DNA from: Brucella haematophila
Lineage (GTDB): Bacteria > Pseudomonadota > Alphaproteobacteria > Rhizobiales > Rhizobiaceae
Direction: 5' to 3'
Length of the DNA: 64,000 nt
Assembly: GCF_005938105.1 (NCBI RefSeq)
Contig: NZ_VCPE01000010.1
Coordinates: 62,001-126,000 of the forward strand
Shown here: positions 43,492 through 52,571 of the stretch, piece by piece
How positions within the stretch are numbered: position 1 is the stretch's first letter
How the letters are laid out: every line of letters begins with the position of its first letter
The notes under the pieces: generated by a model
What the model saw: the letters and a program-made list of their open reading frames with translations, nothing else
Told to the model about the DNA's origin: nothing
Databases searched by the model: none
Made by a program: the position numbers and the translations under genes

Positions 43492-44607
43492 CTATTGGAA
43501 GTCAGTAACCAGCCTGCTCCAGCTTTCGCCCGCAAGTCCGCCGATGAAGATATCGTTGTGGTCCAGCGCATTCACGACACCGGGATTGGCTGTCACCACG
43601 CAGACATTGGCTTTCAGGCGGAAGAACATGACCGATTGCTGCGAAAGTGCACCGAGAAAACGCGGATCGGCGCGGCCTTGCGCCGCGATATGGCCCGCCT
43701 CCTGCAAATGCGACAGCATGACCTCGACAACGGCCTGCTCCCGGGTCTTGAGAGCCAGAACGCTGAGCACGTCGGCCATCCCGTTTGCGCGGGCGTAATA
43801 GCAGAAGAAGCCGAGAGGCTCGTCACCTTTGCCGGAAACCGAACACAAGCGGAGTTCGCCCGCGGCGCGGTTGTCGCTAGCGAGCTTGAGAATCCAGTGC
43901 AGATCCTGTTCCGTCCATGCCGGATAGGCGTCGTAGGTTGGCAGGAACTGGCGGATCAGGCCGATCGCTTCGCTCTGATTGATCTCGCGCACGGTCAGTT
44001 TGCCATTGGTGGAGTTGCGCAATTTGGGCAGCGGCACCAGCGAATCCAAAAGCTTTCCAACTTTTGCCGCAGGCCAGCCGCGCAACGCCGCACGGCGCTC
44101 GGCAACAAACTGGGCTACATAGCTCGCACCACGGAAAATCCGCGTCCATGCCAGACCATGCGTGTCGAGCGTGATGCCGCCAACTGCACTGAAATGGCGC
44201 ATGCTGACGGGCGCCGCACTATCGCTGAATGAAAAATCATTGGGGCGCGCGCGCAAGGTGAGCGTCAGTTCGGCGGCACCGCGCGGCGAGCCGCCGGGGC
44301 GCATCATATAGGCGCAGAGCAGCCGTCCCATGACGATCTTGCCGCCGACATGATACGGGATCGGCAAGACGCAGAGCGTACTGTCGATCTCGCCCTTGCT
44401 GTCTTCATGCACGATGCTGCACAGATCTGCATCGTAATAGGGGTTTTCGAAGAAAACATGCCGGAAATACTGGTCGAAACTCTCGCTGTGAGAGGTCGAT
44501 TTGGGACGAAAAACCTGGGTAAACAATTCGCGCACAGCGGGTATGTCATCGACACGCATCGGGCGAACCCGCTGTGTCTTTGTTTCCGCGACAGATATGC
44601 TCCCCAC
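43492..44607 (-). CDS. GNAT-like protein of the polysaccharide locus, function unknown
   Basis: 371 residues. The N-terminus (RPMRVDDIPAVRELFTQVF) and the block MGRLLCAYMMRPGGSPRGAA look like a GNAT acetyltransferase with its acetyl-CoA loop; a second half (LTVREINQSEAIGLIRQFLP ... PLGFFCYYARANG) looks like a second GNAT unit, so it may be a tandem-domain protein. It follows the flippase by 33 bases on the minus strand, so the two are one operon. A role in decorating the polysaccharide is likely from context only. Confidence 0.65.
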   Translation of the reverse strand: MGSISVAETKTQRVRPMRVDDIPAVRELFTQVFRPKSTSHSESFDQYFRHVFFENPYYDADLCSIVHEDSKGEIDSTLCVLPIPYHVGGKIVMGRLLCAYMMRPGGSPRGAAELTLTLRARPNDFSFSDSAAPVSMRHFSAVGGITLDTHGLAWTRIFRGASYVAQFVAERRAALRGWPAAKVGKLLDSLVPLPKLRNSTNGKLTVREINQSEAIGLIRQFLPTYDAYPAWTEQDLHWILKLASDNRAAGELRLCSVSGKGDEPLGFFCYYARANGMADVLSVLALKTREQAVVEVMLSHLQEAGHIAAQGRADPRFLGALSQQSVMFFRLKANVCVVTANPGVVNALDHNDIFIGGLAGESWSRLVTDFQ

Positions 44608-44640
44608 TTTACCCTGCCCCTCTGCCCGGGCGGACCGGGC

Positions 44641-45942
44641 TTAGACTTGAACCTCTTTCCTTGCAGCTGCTTCGCGGCTTCTTTTGACGAGGTAGAAGAC
44701 GCAGCACCACGAAGCCAACACGATACATATTTCAATAAAGTAAATGGCGGTGAAAGTGCCGGTGATCGGCGCATACCAGGTGGCTGCAGCCAGCAGCGGC
44801 GCACCCAGGATATTGCCGACATTCAGCACCGCAGTACGATAGGTATGCTGGCTGGCCGCACCGAGCAAATCCACCGCAATCGACCAGAGCGCGACGAAGA
44901 TCGTGATCCAGCACAGCGTGCGGCAGAAAGCGATCAGCGTCGTGTATTCCTTGCCGAATAAGAGTGGGAGATAGGGCGCGGCGATGAAGACGACCAGTGA
45001 GGTCAGCGTTCCGATCAAAAGCGAAGCGCCGAGAAGGCGCAGCGTGATCGGCAAGGCATGGTGAATGCCGTTGGCGCTGGCTTGTGACAGGCGCGGATAG
45101 ACGAGACGGTTCATCGCATCGATGGTCAGCATGCTGCTGTCGACGATGCGGCGCGTGACGCCATAGCTGCCAACTATGCTGGGCGCGACGAGCGCGCCGA
45201 GAATGAGCAAATCGGCGTTCTGGCGGACTGCACGGAAGATGAATTGTGAGGCGAACATGATGCCGAGGCGGATTTCTTCCCGCACGATGCGGTATTGCGG
45301 CGCGCCGAGCCTGCGGAGAAACCATGCATAGGCGACGAGCACCAGCACATGGCAGGCAAACTGCCAGTAGGCCCATTCCACGACGCTCGAGATATTGAAG
45401 ATCAGGCAGGCGACCACGGCTGCGATGGTGCGCGCCACGGCAAAGCCGACCACTGAGAGGTTCGCGGAAACGAAATCTGTATGGGCGATATAGATCTGTT
45501 CGACCAGAAGAATGGCGCGCACAAGCACGATATTGGTGACGAGCAGGAAAAACATGCCGAGATAATTGCTGGCGAATTCCGGGACGGATTCAAGCCAGAA
45601 CGGCAACAGGATCATACCGAGGATCACGAGCACGATGCCGCTCGTCACGATCAGGATGATATTGTGCCCAAGCATGGCGGGATAGATGTCGGGATTTTGC
45701 GCCACGCGCCGCACGAGACATTCAGCGCCGCCAAGCCCGCAAATGTAGTTTGCGATGGCTGTGATTGCCATCACGGTCACGAAAAGCCCGAACTCGTGCG
45801 ATCCCAGATAGCGCGCCAGAATGGCAAAAGTCAGCAGCTGCGCGACATTGGCTGCGAAGAGACTGCCGCTTGATGCGGCGTAGGACAACAATGTGGGCCA
45901 ATAGCGTTTTAACATTTCATACTGCGAACTTAAGAGAGTCAT
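44641..45942 (-). CDS. Wzx-type polysaccharide flippase
   Basis: 433 residues with about 12 to 14 hydrophobic segments across its length and the typical N-terminus GSLFAANVAQLLTFAILARY followed by LGSHEFGLFVTVMAITAI. This is the MOP/polysaccharide-synthase family that flips lipid-linked repeat units to the periplasm. Start is uncertain: ATG 45942 is used here, but TTG 45987 and ATG 45918 are also in frame and none has a clear ribosome site. It is divergent from the PCP gene with a 287-base gap. Confidence 0.87.
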   Translation of the reverse strand: MTLLSSQYEMLKRYWPTLLSYAASSGSLFAANVAQLLTFAILARYLGSHEFGLFVTVMAITAIANYICGLGGAECLVRRVAQNPDIYPAMLGHNIILIVTSGIVLVILGMILLPFWLESVPEFASNYLGMFFLLVTNIVLVRAILLVEQIYIAHTDFVSANLSVVGFAVARTIAAVVACLIFNISSVVEWAYWQFACHVLVLVAYAWFLRRLGAPQYRIVREEIRLGIMFASQFIFRAVRQNADLLILGALVAPSIVGSYGVTRRIVDSSMLTIDAMNRLVYPRLSQASANGIHHALPITLRLLGASLLIGTLTSLVVFIAAPYLPLLFGKEYTTLIAFCRTLCWITIFVALWSIAVDLLGAASQHTYRTAVLNVGNILGAPLLAAATWYAPITGTFTAIYFIEICIVLASWCCVFYLVKRSREAAARKEVQV

Positions 45943-46229
45943 TTGAACGGCATTATCTGTCGGTGCCAGCTTCGCGCTTCGATCCAACCCGGCATGGGTT
46001 TATCAAAAGGACCTTTTCCCTCTCCCGACCTACTCTATGTTTTCTGTCAGATGTAGCCTTGAAATATGAACCCTAACTGAACAGGTCATGTATTTTCCAG
46101 TTCTATCGCGCATTGCGGCCCAATAGTTGTGATTAACCAATTTTTTTAATCTTCTCATATAAGGAGTAGAGAGACGGTTTTTCCCGCGATCAGGGTAACC
46201 ATAGGCCAAGGCAACCATAGGATCGATCG

Positions 46230-47831
46230 ATGTACACCTTGCGTGACCTTGCTTCGAAGGCTCAGCTACCGCGTGATGAAACGCGCGGCGCAGAGACGCT
46301 CGAGCAATGGAACCAGGCTTTGACGCAGAACCATGCGCCATCCTATCCGCGGGCAGCGTCTGTCTCGGCGCCTGCTTCCGGGCCAGTTCCCGAGGAGGCC
46401 GTTGCCGACAGGCCGTCAGCACCGCATCTGGAACAACCTGACGCAAAAGCATCCGGTGACGGGCTCATGCTGCCGGAAATCGATCTCTGGGCGGCACTGG
46501 AATGGGTGCGCGCCCGCTGGATATGGATTGTCATTCTGGCCGTTGCCGGTGCGCTGGCGGGCCTTGCCTATGGCATGACGGCCAAGCCGCGCTATACGGC
46601 CTATACGGATATGCTGGTGCCGCCATCCGGTTTGCAGCTGCTGCCCAACGATATTTATGCCCAGAGCCTCCAGGCCGACAGCCAGATTCTCGACATTGAA
46701 AGCAAGATGAAAATGCTTGTGTCGGGCAATGTGCTGCGTCGCGTCGTGCAGAACCTCAATTTGCAGAACGATGCCGAATTCGTTCCGCCGCCAGCGAGTT
46801 TCGATCTGCGTGCGCTGCTGGGTCTTGGCAAGCCGAAGGACCCATCGGACGACACACTGACGGCTGTGCGCGCTTTGTCGCAGCGTATCGTCGTGACTCG
46901 TCCCGAACGGTCCTATCTCGTGACGATTGGCGTCTGGACCGACAATCCCGAAAAATCCGTCAAGGTTGCCGATGCGCTGGCGCAGTCGTTCCAGGAAGAA
47001 GTTGCCGAAGCTGATGCCGATGGTGCAGGTCGTGCTGCCGCCGCATTGTCTGAACGCCTGACCTCCTTGCAGAAAGCTGCCACGGACGCCGAAGAAAAAG
47101 TTGCCGCTTTCCGTCGCGCGCATGGGCTTCAGACAACCGGTGGCGAACTGGTCAGCGCCCAGTCCATGGCGCAGATCAACACCAAGCTGCTCGATGCCAA
47201 ATCACGCCAGACGGATGCCAGCACTCGTTACAATGAGCTGACCCGCGATACGGGCAGTCCGGTCGGTCCGGCAAGCACGCTGCAATCGCCGACCATGACC
47301 AATCTGCGCAGCCAGTATGCGACGCTGAAGCAGCGCTACGATGCGCTGACCATGACCTACGGTCCGCGTTATCCGGAACTCATCAATACGCAGCGCCAGA
47401 TCGCCGGGCTGGAGCAGCAGATCGCCGCCGAACGCTCGCGCATCCTGCAATCGGCAAAGGTCGATCTGGATCAGGCCAATGCGGTTGTCAATGCGCTCAA
47501 TGCGCAGGCCGCAACCGCGCGCTCGGCTGTGGCGCTCGACAATGATGCGCAGGTGCAGTTGTCCGATCTCGAACGCGACATGACCGCCAAGGTTTCGATC
47601 TACAACACATTCCTGACGCGCTCGACCGAAACACATCAGCGCCAGCAGCTCGATGCCACCAATATCCGCGTGATCTCCACGGCAATCCCGCCCGTCAGCC
47701 GTAGCTGGCCACCGCGCACCGTGCTGCTCGGCGCAGGCGGTGGCTTTGTCGGCATGGGTCTCGGTGTGGCGCTCGCGCTTGCTCTGGGTTACCTTGGCGC
47801 ATGGCGGAGAAATCGGGAGAGCCGTGTCTGA
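46230..47831 (+). CDS. polysaccharide co-polymerase (Wzz/PCP-2a type, no kinase domain)
   Basis: 533 residues. A Pro/Ala-rich cytoplasmic N-terminus (about 1-95) precedes a first membrane helix (IWIVILAVAGALAGLAYG), a long periplasmic region with coiled-coil heptads (about 260-460) and a second helix (about 500-525) preceded by the Pro-rich PPVSRSWPPRTV typical of Wzz/ExoP. It ends RRNRESRV without any Walker-type tyrosine kinase domain. PCPs set chain length. The polymerase gene overlaps its stop by eight bases. Confidence 0.9.
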   Translation: MYTLRDLASKAQLPRDETRGAETLEQWNQALTQNHAPSYPRAASVSAPASGPVPEEAVADRPSAPHLEQPDAKASGDGLMLPEIDLWAALEWVRARWIWIVILAVAGALAGLAYGMTAKPRYTAYTDMLVPPSGLQLLPNDIYAQSLQADSQILDIESKMKMLVSGNVLRRVVQNLNLQNDAEFVPPPASFDLRALLGLGKPKDPSDDTLTAVRALSQRIVVTRPERSYLVTIGVWTDNPEKSVKVADALAQSFQEEVAEADADGAGRAAAALSERLTSLQKAATDAEEKVAAFRRAHGLQTTGGELVSAQSMAQINTKLLDAKSRQTDASTRYNELTRDTGSPVGPASTLQSPTMTNLRSQYATLKQRYDALTMTYGPRYPELINTQRQIAGLEQQIAAERSRILQSAKVDLDQANAVVNALNAQAATARSAVALDNDAQVQLSDLERDMTAKVSIYNTFLTRSTETHQRQQLDATNIRVISTAIPPVSRSWPPRTVLLGAGGGFVGMGLGVALALALGYLGAWRRNRESRV

Positions 47832-49149
47832 TCTCGCTTCACATCGGCGTGTCGCGGCCCCTGCACCAATCAAGGCGCAGGCCCATGATCTGACGTCGGT
47901 GTCGTCATCCTTCGGCGCCGCTCTCTTTCTCATCATGATTTTGTTTCTGTGGGTCGGGATCAGTCCTTACCCCGGAACCAGTGCTGAAATCGGCGCGAGC
48001 GCTTCGGCGGGTCAGTCGAACCTGCTGAACCAGCTGATGACGCTGACAATTTCCCTGGGCTTTCTTGCCTGCGGCCTGAGCAATCCTCTGCGCAAGACCA
48101 TTCTTCAGCCGCGTGTGCTGCTGGTGACCCTGTTCATCTGGATGTTCGTGACGGCCATTCTCTCGGCTCATCCCAGCATCGCAAGCCGCAAGGTGGTGCT
48201 GTCGATCCTGACGGCGCTCAACGCCAGCATATTCCTGTTGTTGCCACGCTCTGAAAACCAGATGGCGCGCCTGTTGCTGATCGGCTCGTTCATCACGCTC
48301 GGATTTGCCTATTTCGGCGTTATCTTTCTGCCGAGCAGGGCGATCCATCAGGGCACCGACGTGCTGGAGCCAATGCTGGCAGGCGCGTGGCGCGGACATT
48401 TTCCGCACAAGAATGCGGCTGCGGCAGCACTGGTGCTGCTCAGTTTCTTCGGGCTTTATGGCTGGCAAAAGGGTTACCGCAAAGCCGGTGGGCTTGTGGT
48501 GGTGCTGTGTGTTTTCTTCCTGCTGCATACGGGCGGCAAGACATCGACGGCCATGCTTCCCTTCATCGCCTTCATGTCGCTCATCTTCATGCACTGGCGC
48601 TGGACACGCATTCCAATTGCCATCGGCGGGGTGGCTGCGTTCAATTTTGTGGCCGTGGGTGCTGCGGTTTCCGACCCCATCCGCCAGCTCATCACAAGCC
48701 TTGGTATTGACGCGACATTTACCAACCGCGCCGATATTTGGCGCATAGCCTTTTCAGCAGTCGCTAAAAAGCCGATATTTGGCTACGGGCTGGACTCGTT
48801 CTGGAAGACACCGGAAATGGTCTATGCCGGGGGAGGCGGGGCGACATGGGCAGTCGCAGCTTTCAACGCGCATAAAGCCTATCTGGATATGATGATCAAT
48901 GCGGGTGTGTTTGGCCTGATCCTTATGCTGATCTGGCTGATGATCCTGCCGCTACGTTATATCAGGGCAGCCGAAGCGACTGGGAATGATCCTGCATTGA
49001 CGCTTCTGTTCAGCCGTCTGTGGTTATACGGCCTCTATGCATCCTGCATGGAAAGCACGTTTTTCCAGAACGGCAGCTCTGTTTGGTTTTGTTTGATGAT
49101 TGCCATTTTCGGCATGCGTCTTCAGGCGAAGGCGCGACTTGTGGCTTAA
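47824..49149 (+). CDS. O-antigen ligase/Wzy-like polysaccharide polymerase
   Basis: 441 residues with about ten membrane segments and a Wzy_C-type block: GYGLDSFWKTPEMVY preceded by TFTNRADIWRIAFSAVAKKP and followed by AFNAHKAYLDMMINAGVFGL (the His-containing loop). Comparable ExoQ/HfsC proteins polymerise repeat units in the periplasm. The frame is open to 47740, but GTG 47824 with GGGAGAG just upstream overlaps the PCP stop and is the likely start. Confidence 0.88.
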   Translation: MSDLASHRRVAAPAPIKAQAHDLTSVSSSFGAALFLIMILFLWVGISPYPGTSAEIGASASAGQSNLLNQLMTLTISLGFLACGLSNPLRKTILQPRVLLVTLFIWMFVTAILSAHPSIASRKVVLSILTALNASIFLLLPRSENQMARLLLIGSFITLGFAYFGVIFLPSRAIHQGTDVLEPMLAGAWRGHFPHKNAAAAALVLLSFFGLYGWQKGYRKAGGLVVVLCVFFLLHTGGKTSTAMLPFIAFMSLIFMHWRWTRIPIAIGGVAAFNFVAVGAAVSDPIRQLITSLGIDATFTNRADIWRIAFSAVAKKPIFGYGLDSFWKTPEMVYAGGGGATWAVAAFNAHKAYLDMMINAGVFGLILMLIWLMILPLRYIRAAEATGNDPALTLLFSRLWLYGLYASCMESTFFQNGSSVWFCLMIAIFGMRLQAKARLVA

Positions 49150-49150
49150 A

Positions 49151-49245
49151 GCACATCCCGAAAAGTGCGAAGCGGTTTTCGGACAAGATGTGCGTTACAA
49201 ACATTGAGAGCGCCGATCTGATCCTATCAGATCGAAACGCGCTCT
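49151..49245. repeat. composite dispersed palindromic repeat
   Basis: First palindrome 49151-49193: GCACATC/GATGTGC outside, CCGAAAA/TTTTCGG inside. Second palindrome 49206-49245: GAGCGC...GCGCTC enclosing CGATCTGA/TCAGATCG. The same two-module layout occurs at 27092-27190 in the other orientation. Confidence 0.85.
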
Positions 49246-49276
49246 GAGCTTTTTGGGGCAAAGGCTTGGTAAAAAC

Positions 49277-50089
49277 ATGGGACAGGACAGAGTTGGGGAA
49301 CAGGACAGATTGGGCTGGGCAAGGGCACGTTTGGACCGGCTGAACAACAGATTGCATGACGCGCTGAGCCGCAGTTTTCCGCTGCGACCATTTCCGCTTC
49401 CGAAGGATCGGCGGATCATCAGTTTCACATTCGATGATGTTCCCGATACCGCCGAAAGTGCGGGCGCGAAGATACTGGAACAATACGGCTTTCACGGCAC
49501 GTTTTATATTGCCGGTGGTCTGGTTGGTTCCGTCGAGGCGCATCGGCAACTGATCACGGAAGAGGGCCTCCGCAGGCTTGCACAGGCCGGGCACGACATT
49601 GGCTGCCACACATTTGCGCATTGGAATGTGCCCTCGGTCGGCATGCGCGATCTTGCTGCAGATCTTGATCGCAATCACGCTTATTTGGGCGAGATCGAAC
49701 CGGATCGGGTCGGACGGCGCAATTTCGCCTATCCCTATTGCGCGTCGTCGGTGTTGTCGCGCGGCCTGTTTTCCGACCGCTTCGCGACCTGCCGCAGCGG
49801 CGGCGAGCGCATCAATCGCGACGCGGTCGATCTGGCCTTTCTGGAAGCCGTCGAAATACGGCAGCCGGAGCATCATGCGGAACAATTGACCCGCTGGATA
49901 GACGATCTTGTCGCAAGTCCGGGCTGGTTGATCTTCTATACGCATGATATCAGCGATAGGCCGACACCGTTCGGTTGCACGCCGGAAACCTTCGAAAAGC
50001 TGGTTTCCCATGCGGCGCAGAGCGGCGTTGAGGTACTGTCGGTACGCGATGCGCTGGCTCATATCGGAGCAGATGGAGGTGCTCCCTGA
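49277..50089 (+). CDS. polysaccharide deacetylase (NodB-fold, CE4)
   Basis: 270 residues. CE4 motifs: Asp53-Asp54 in SFTFDDVPDT, the metal histidines His111 and His115 in CHTFAHWN, and RRNFAYPYCAS as motif 3. There is no signal peptide, so it may act in the cytoplasm on lipid-linked or nucleotide-activated N-acetyl sugars, as proposed for HfsH. ATG 49277 was chosen over TTG 49253. The GT4 gene overlaps its stop by one base. It implies an N-acetylhexosamine in the polymer. Confidence 0.9.
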   Translation: MGQDRVGEQDRLGWARARLDRLNNRLHDALSRSFPLRPFPLPKDRRIISFTFDDVPDTAESAGAKILEQYGFHGTFYIAGGLVGSVEAHRQLITEEGLRRLAQAGHDIGCHTFAHWNVPSVGMRDLAADLDRNHAYLGEIEPDRVGRRNFAYPYCASSVLSRGLFSDRFATCRSGGERINRDAVDLAFLEAVEIRQPEHHAEQLTRWIDDLVASPGWLIFYTHDISDRPTPFGCTPETFEKLVSHAAQSGVEVLSVRDALAHIGADGGAP

Positions 50090-51330
50090 TGAAAGCAGCC
50101 GATCCGGATCACCGCTTGCTGGCGATCAATAATTATTTTTACCGGCGCGGCGGGGCTGAGGCGGTTTTTCTCGACCATATCAAGCTCTTTTCCGACATTG
50201 GCTGGGAGACGGCTCCCTTTGCCATGCAGCATCCGGACAATTTCGCTTCCGACTGGTCATCCTATTTCGTGTCCGAAATCGAATATGGGCGCGAGAGCGG
50301 CCTCCTCACCAAAGTGGCGCAGGCGGGCAAGATCATCTATTCATGGGAAGCACGCGACCGCATCAAGGCGCTGATCGAGCGTTTCCGGCCAAGCGTCGCC
50401 CATGCCCATAATGTCTATCACCACCTGTCGCCCTCGATCTTTCCCGTGTTGAAAGCGGCGGGCGTGCCGACTGTCATGACCGCGCATGACCTGAAGCTCG
50501 CATGCCCGGCCTACAAGATGCTGTCGCATAACCAGATCTGCGAGCGCTGCAAGGGCGGGCGCATCTACAATGTCGCGCTCCATAAATGCATCAAGGATTC
50601 GACGGCGCTGAGCGGGCTGGTTTTCGTGGAAACCGCCATCCATCGCACGCTCGGCCTTTATCGCAATACGCTCGACCGCATCGTGGTGCCGAGCCGGTTC
50701 TATATATCGAAGCTGATCGAATGGGGCTGGCCGGAGGAAAAGCTGGTCTATATCCCGAACTTCGCGCAGACCGACAATCTCGAACCCTTTGAGCATGAGG
50801 GCGATTATTTCGCCTATGTCGGGCGTCTCGCGCCTGAAAAGGGGATCGGCACGCTGATCCGCGCGGCGGCGATTTCCGGGCAGAAGCTGATCGTGGCCGG
50901 GACAGGACCGGAGGAGCAATCCTTGCGCACGCTGGCCGCAGAAACCGGCGGCGATGTTTCCTTTGCGGGCTATGTCTCGGGCGAGCGGCTGCACCGGCTG
51001 ATCGGCGAGGCCAAGGCGCTGATCCTGCCATCGGAATGGTATGAAAATGCGCCGATCAGCATTCTGGAGGCCTATGCGCTTGGCGTGCCGGTCATCGGCG
51101 CGGATATTGGCGGTATTCCCGAAATGATCGTGCCGGGTGAAACCGGCATGGTGGCCAGAACGGGCGATGCCGAAGACCTTGCCCGCGTCATGAGCGAAGC
51201 CGCCAGCCTGACGCCGCAAGCGCGGCGCAAGATGGGGCGTCTGGGCCGCACATGGGCAGGACAGGAATTCTCGCCGGAAGCTTACCGGAACCGGACACTG
51301 GAACTTTACGCGGAACTGGGAGCGCTTTGA
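50089..51330 (+). CDS. glycosyltransferase family 4
   Basis: 413 residues, GT-B fold. N-terminal NNYFYRRGGAEAVFLDHIKL and HAHNVYHHLSPSIFPVLKA, C-terminal donor site YVGRLAPEKGIGTLIRAAAI, LPSEWYENAPISILEAYALG and GVPVIGADIGGIPEM with the EX7E pattern. A four-cysteine patch (CPAYKMLSHNQICERCKGG) is common in this subgroup. It transfers one sugar onto the lipid-linked oligosaccharide. It sits between the deacetylase and another GT4 with one-base overlaps on both sides, so translation is coupled. Confidence 0.92.
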   Translation: MKAADPDHRLLAINNYFYRRGGAEAVFLDHIKLFSDIGWETAPFAMQHPDNFASDWSSYFVSEIEYGRESGLLTKVAQAGKIIYSWEARDRIKALIERFRPSVAHAHNVYHHLSPSIFPVLKAAGVPTVMTAHDLKLACPAYKMLSHNQICERCKGGRIYNVALHKCIKDSTALSGLVFVETAIHRTLGLYRNTLDRIVVPSRFYISKLIEWGWPEEKLVYIPNFAQTDNLEPFEHEGDYFAYVGRLAPEKGIGTLIRAAAISGQKLIVAGTGPEEQSLRTLAAETGGDVSFAGYVSGERLHRLIGEAKALILPSEWYENAPISILEAYALGVPVIGADIGGIPEMIVPGETGMVARTGDAEDLARVMSEAASLTPQARRKMGRLGRTWAGQEFSPEAYRNRTLELYAELGAL

Positions 51331-52457
51331 TGGGACAAGGGGCTAAAAAGCGACGCGTCATGATGCTCGGCCTGCGCGGCATACCCAATGTGCAGGGTGG
51401 CGTGGAACGTCATGTCGAAGAACTGGCCCGTCTTTACATCGCCAAGGGTTGGGATGTGGAAGTGGTGGGCCGCAGGCCCTATCTCGACCGGAAGCAGCCC
51501 TATGTCTGGGAAGGCGTGAAGGTCACGCCGATCTGGGCGCCGACTTCGATGAAGTTCGAAGCCATCGTGCATACATTTCTCGGTGTGCTGCGGGCCGGTT
51601 TCACGCGCCCCGACATTCTGCATATTCACGCCATCGGCCCCGCGCTGGTGACGCCGCTTGCGCGGCTCTTCGGTTTGCGGACCGTCGTGACCCATCATGG
51701 CTTCGACTACAACCGCCAGAAATGGGGACGGTTAGCGCGCACGACATTGAAGCTTGGCGAAAAATGGGGAATGCGCTTTGCAAGCGCCCGCATCGCCGTC
51801 TCCAACGATATCGCGAAAACGGTTGAGCAACGCTATAACGTTCCCGTCACCTTCATCCCGAACGGCGTCACCCTGCGGGAACCCAGCCGCGATCCGAGCT
51901 GGCTGGAAAAGCATGGGCTTGCTCCCAGCCGCTATATCGCGCTGGTCGCCCGTATTGTGCCGGAAAAACGCCAGCTCGATCTGATCGAAGCCTTTGCCAA
52001 GCTCTCCGATCCATCGCTGAAACTGGCTCTGATCGGCTCGGCTGAATACACCGCCGACTATGCCGGAGAGGTTCGCGCCCGCGCCGAGGCTGTGCCGGGC
52101 GTGGTGCTGACCGGCGCATTGCAGGGTGAGGAATTATCCGCGCTTTTCAGTCAGGCTGGGCTTTTCGTGCTGCCATCGAGCCACGAAGGCATGCCCATCG
52201 CACTTCTGGAGGCCATGGGCTACGGGCTCAATGTGCTGGCCAGCGACATCACAGCCAATATGGAAGTCGGACTGCCCGACGACGATTATTTCCCGCTCGG
52301 CGATATCGACGCGCTGAAAAACGCACTGCGCCGCAAGACTGATAACCCGCTGACGGCTGAACAGTCGCAGCAACTCATCGACTGGATCGCCCGCGACTAT
52401 AGCTGGGACGGCATCGCGGACCGGACGCTGAAGGTCTATGAGGAGGGGAATAAGTGA
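51330..52457 (+). CDS. glycosyltransferase family 4
   Basis: 375 residues. MLGLRGIPNVQGGVERHVEE is typical of the WcaA/RfaG-like GT4 branch with the GGVERH acceptor loop; the donor site is ALVARIVPEKRQLDLIEAF, LPSSHEGMPIALLEAMGYG. The frame is open to 51252, but ATG 51330 overlapping the preceding stop (TGATG) is the natural start. It is the last gene of the operon; a long imperfect inverted repeat spans its stop codon. Confidence 0.92.
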   Translation: MGQGAKKRRVMMLGLRGIPNVQGGVERHVEELARLYIAKGWDVEVVGRRPYLDRKQPYVWEGVKVTPIWAPTSMKFEAIVHTFLGVLRAGFTRPDILHIHAIGPALVTPLARLFGLRTVVTHHGFDYNRQKWGRLARTTLKLGEKWGMRFASARIAVSNDIAKTVEQRYNVPVTFIPNGVTLREPSRDPSWLEKHGLAPSRYIALVARIVPEKRQLDLIEAFAKLSDPSLKLALIGSAEYTADYAGEVRARAEAVPGVVLTGALQGEELSALFSQAGLFVLPSSHEGMPIALLEAMGYGLNVLASDITANMEVGLPDDDYFPLGDIDALKNALRRKTDNPLTAEQSQQLIDWIARDYSWDGIADRTLKVYEEGNK

Positions 52458-52570
52458 GTAGGGCAGTAGGGCAGTATGTGATCGGAATAGGGTACAGGCA
52501 AAGAAAAAGGGAGCTGCCGACGATATCGTCAGACATACTCCCTTATTCCCTTACTCACCTATTCCCTTAG
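52445..52570. repeat. long imperfect inverted repeat across the end of the polysaccharide operon
   Basis: GGGGAATAAGTGAGTAGGG (52445-52463) pairs with CCCTTACTCACCTATTCCCT (52549-52568), overlapping the last codons of the GT4 gene and ending 1 base before the gcrA stop. The space holds repeats of AGGGCAGTAGGGCAG and of TTCCCTTA. It may terminate both convergent transcripts although no simple T run follows. Confidence 0.7.
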
Positions 52571-52571
52571 A

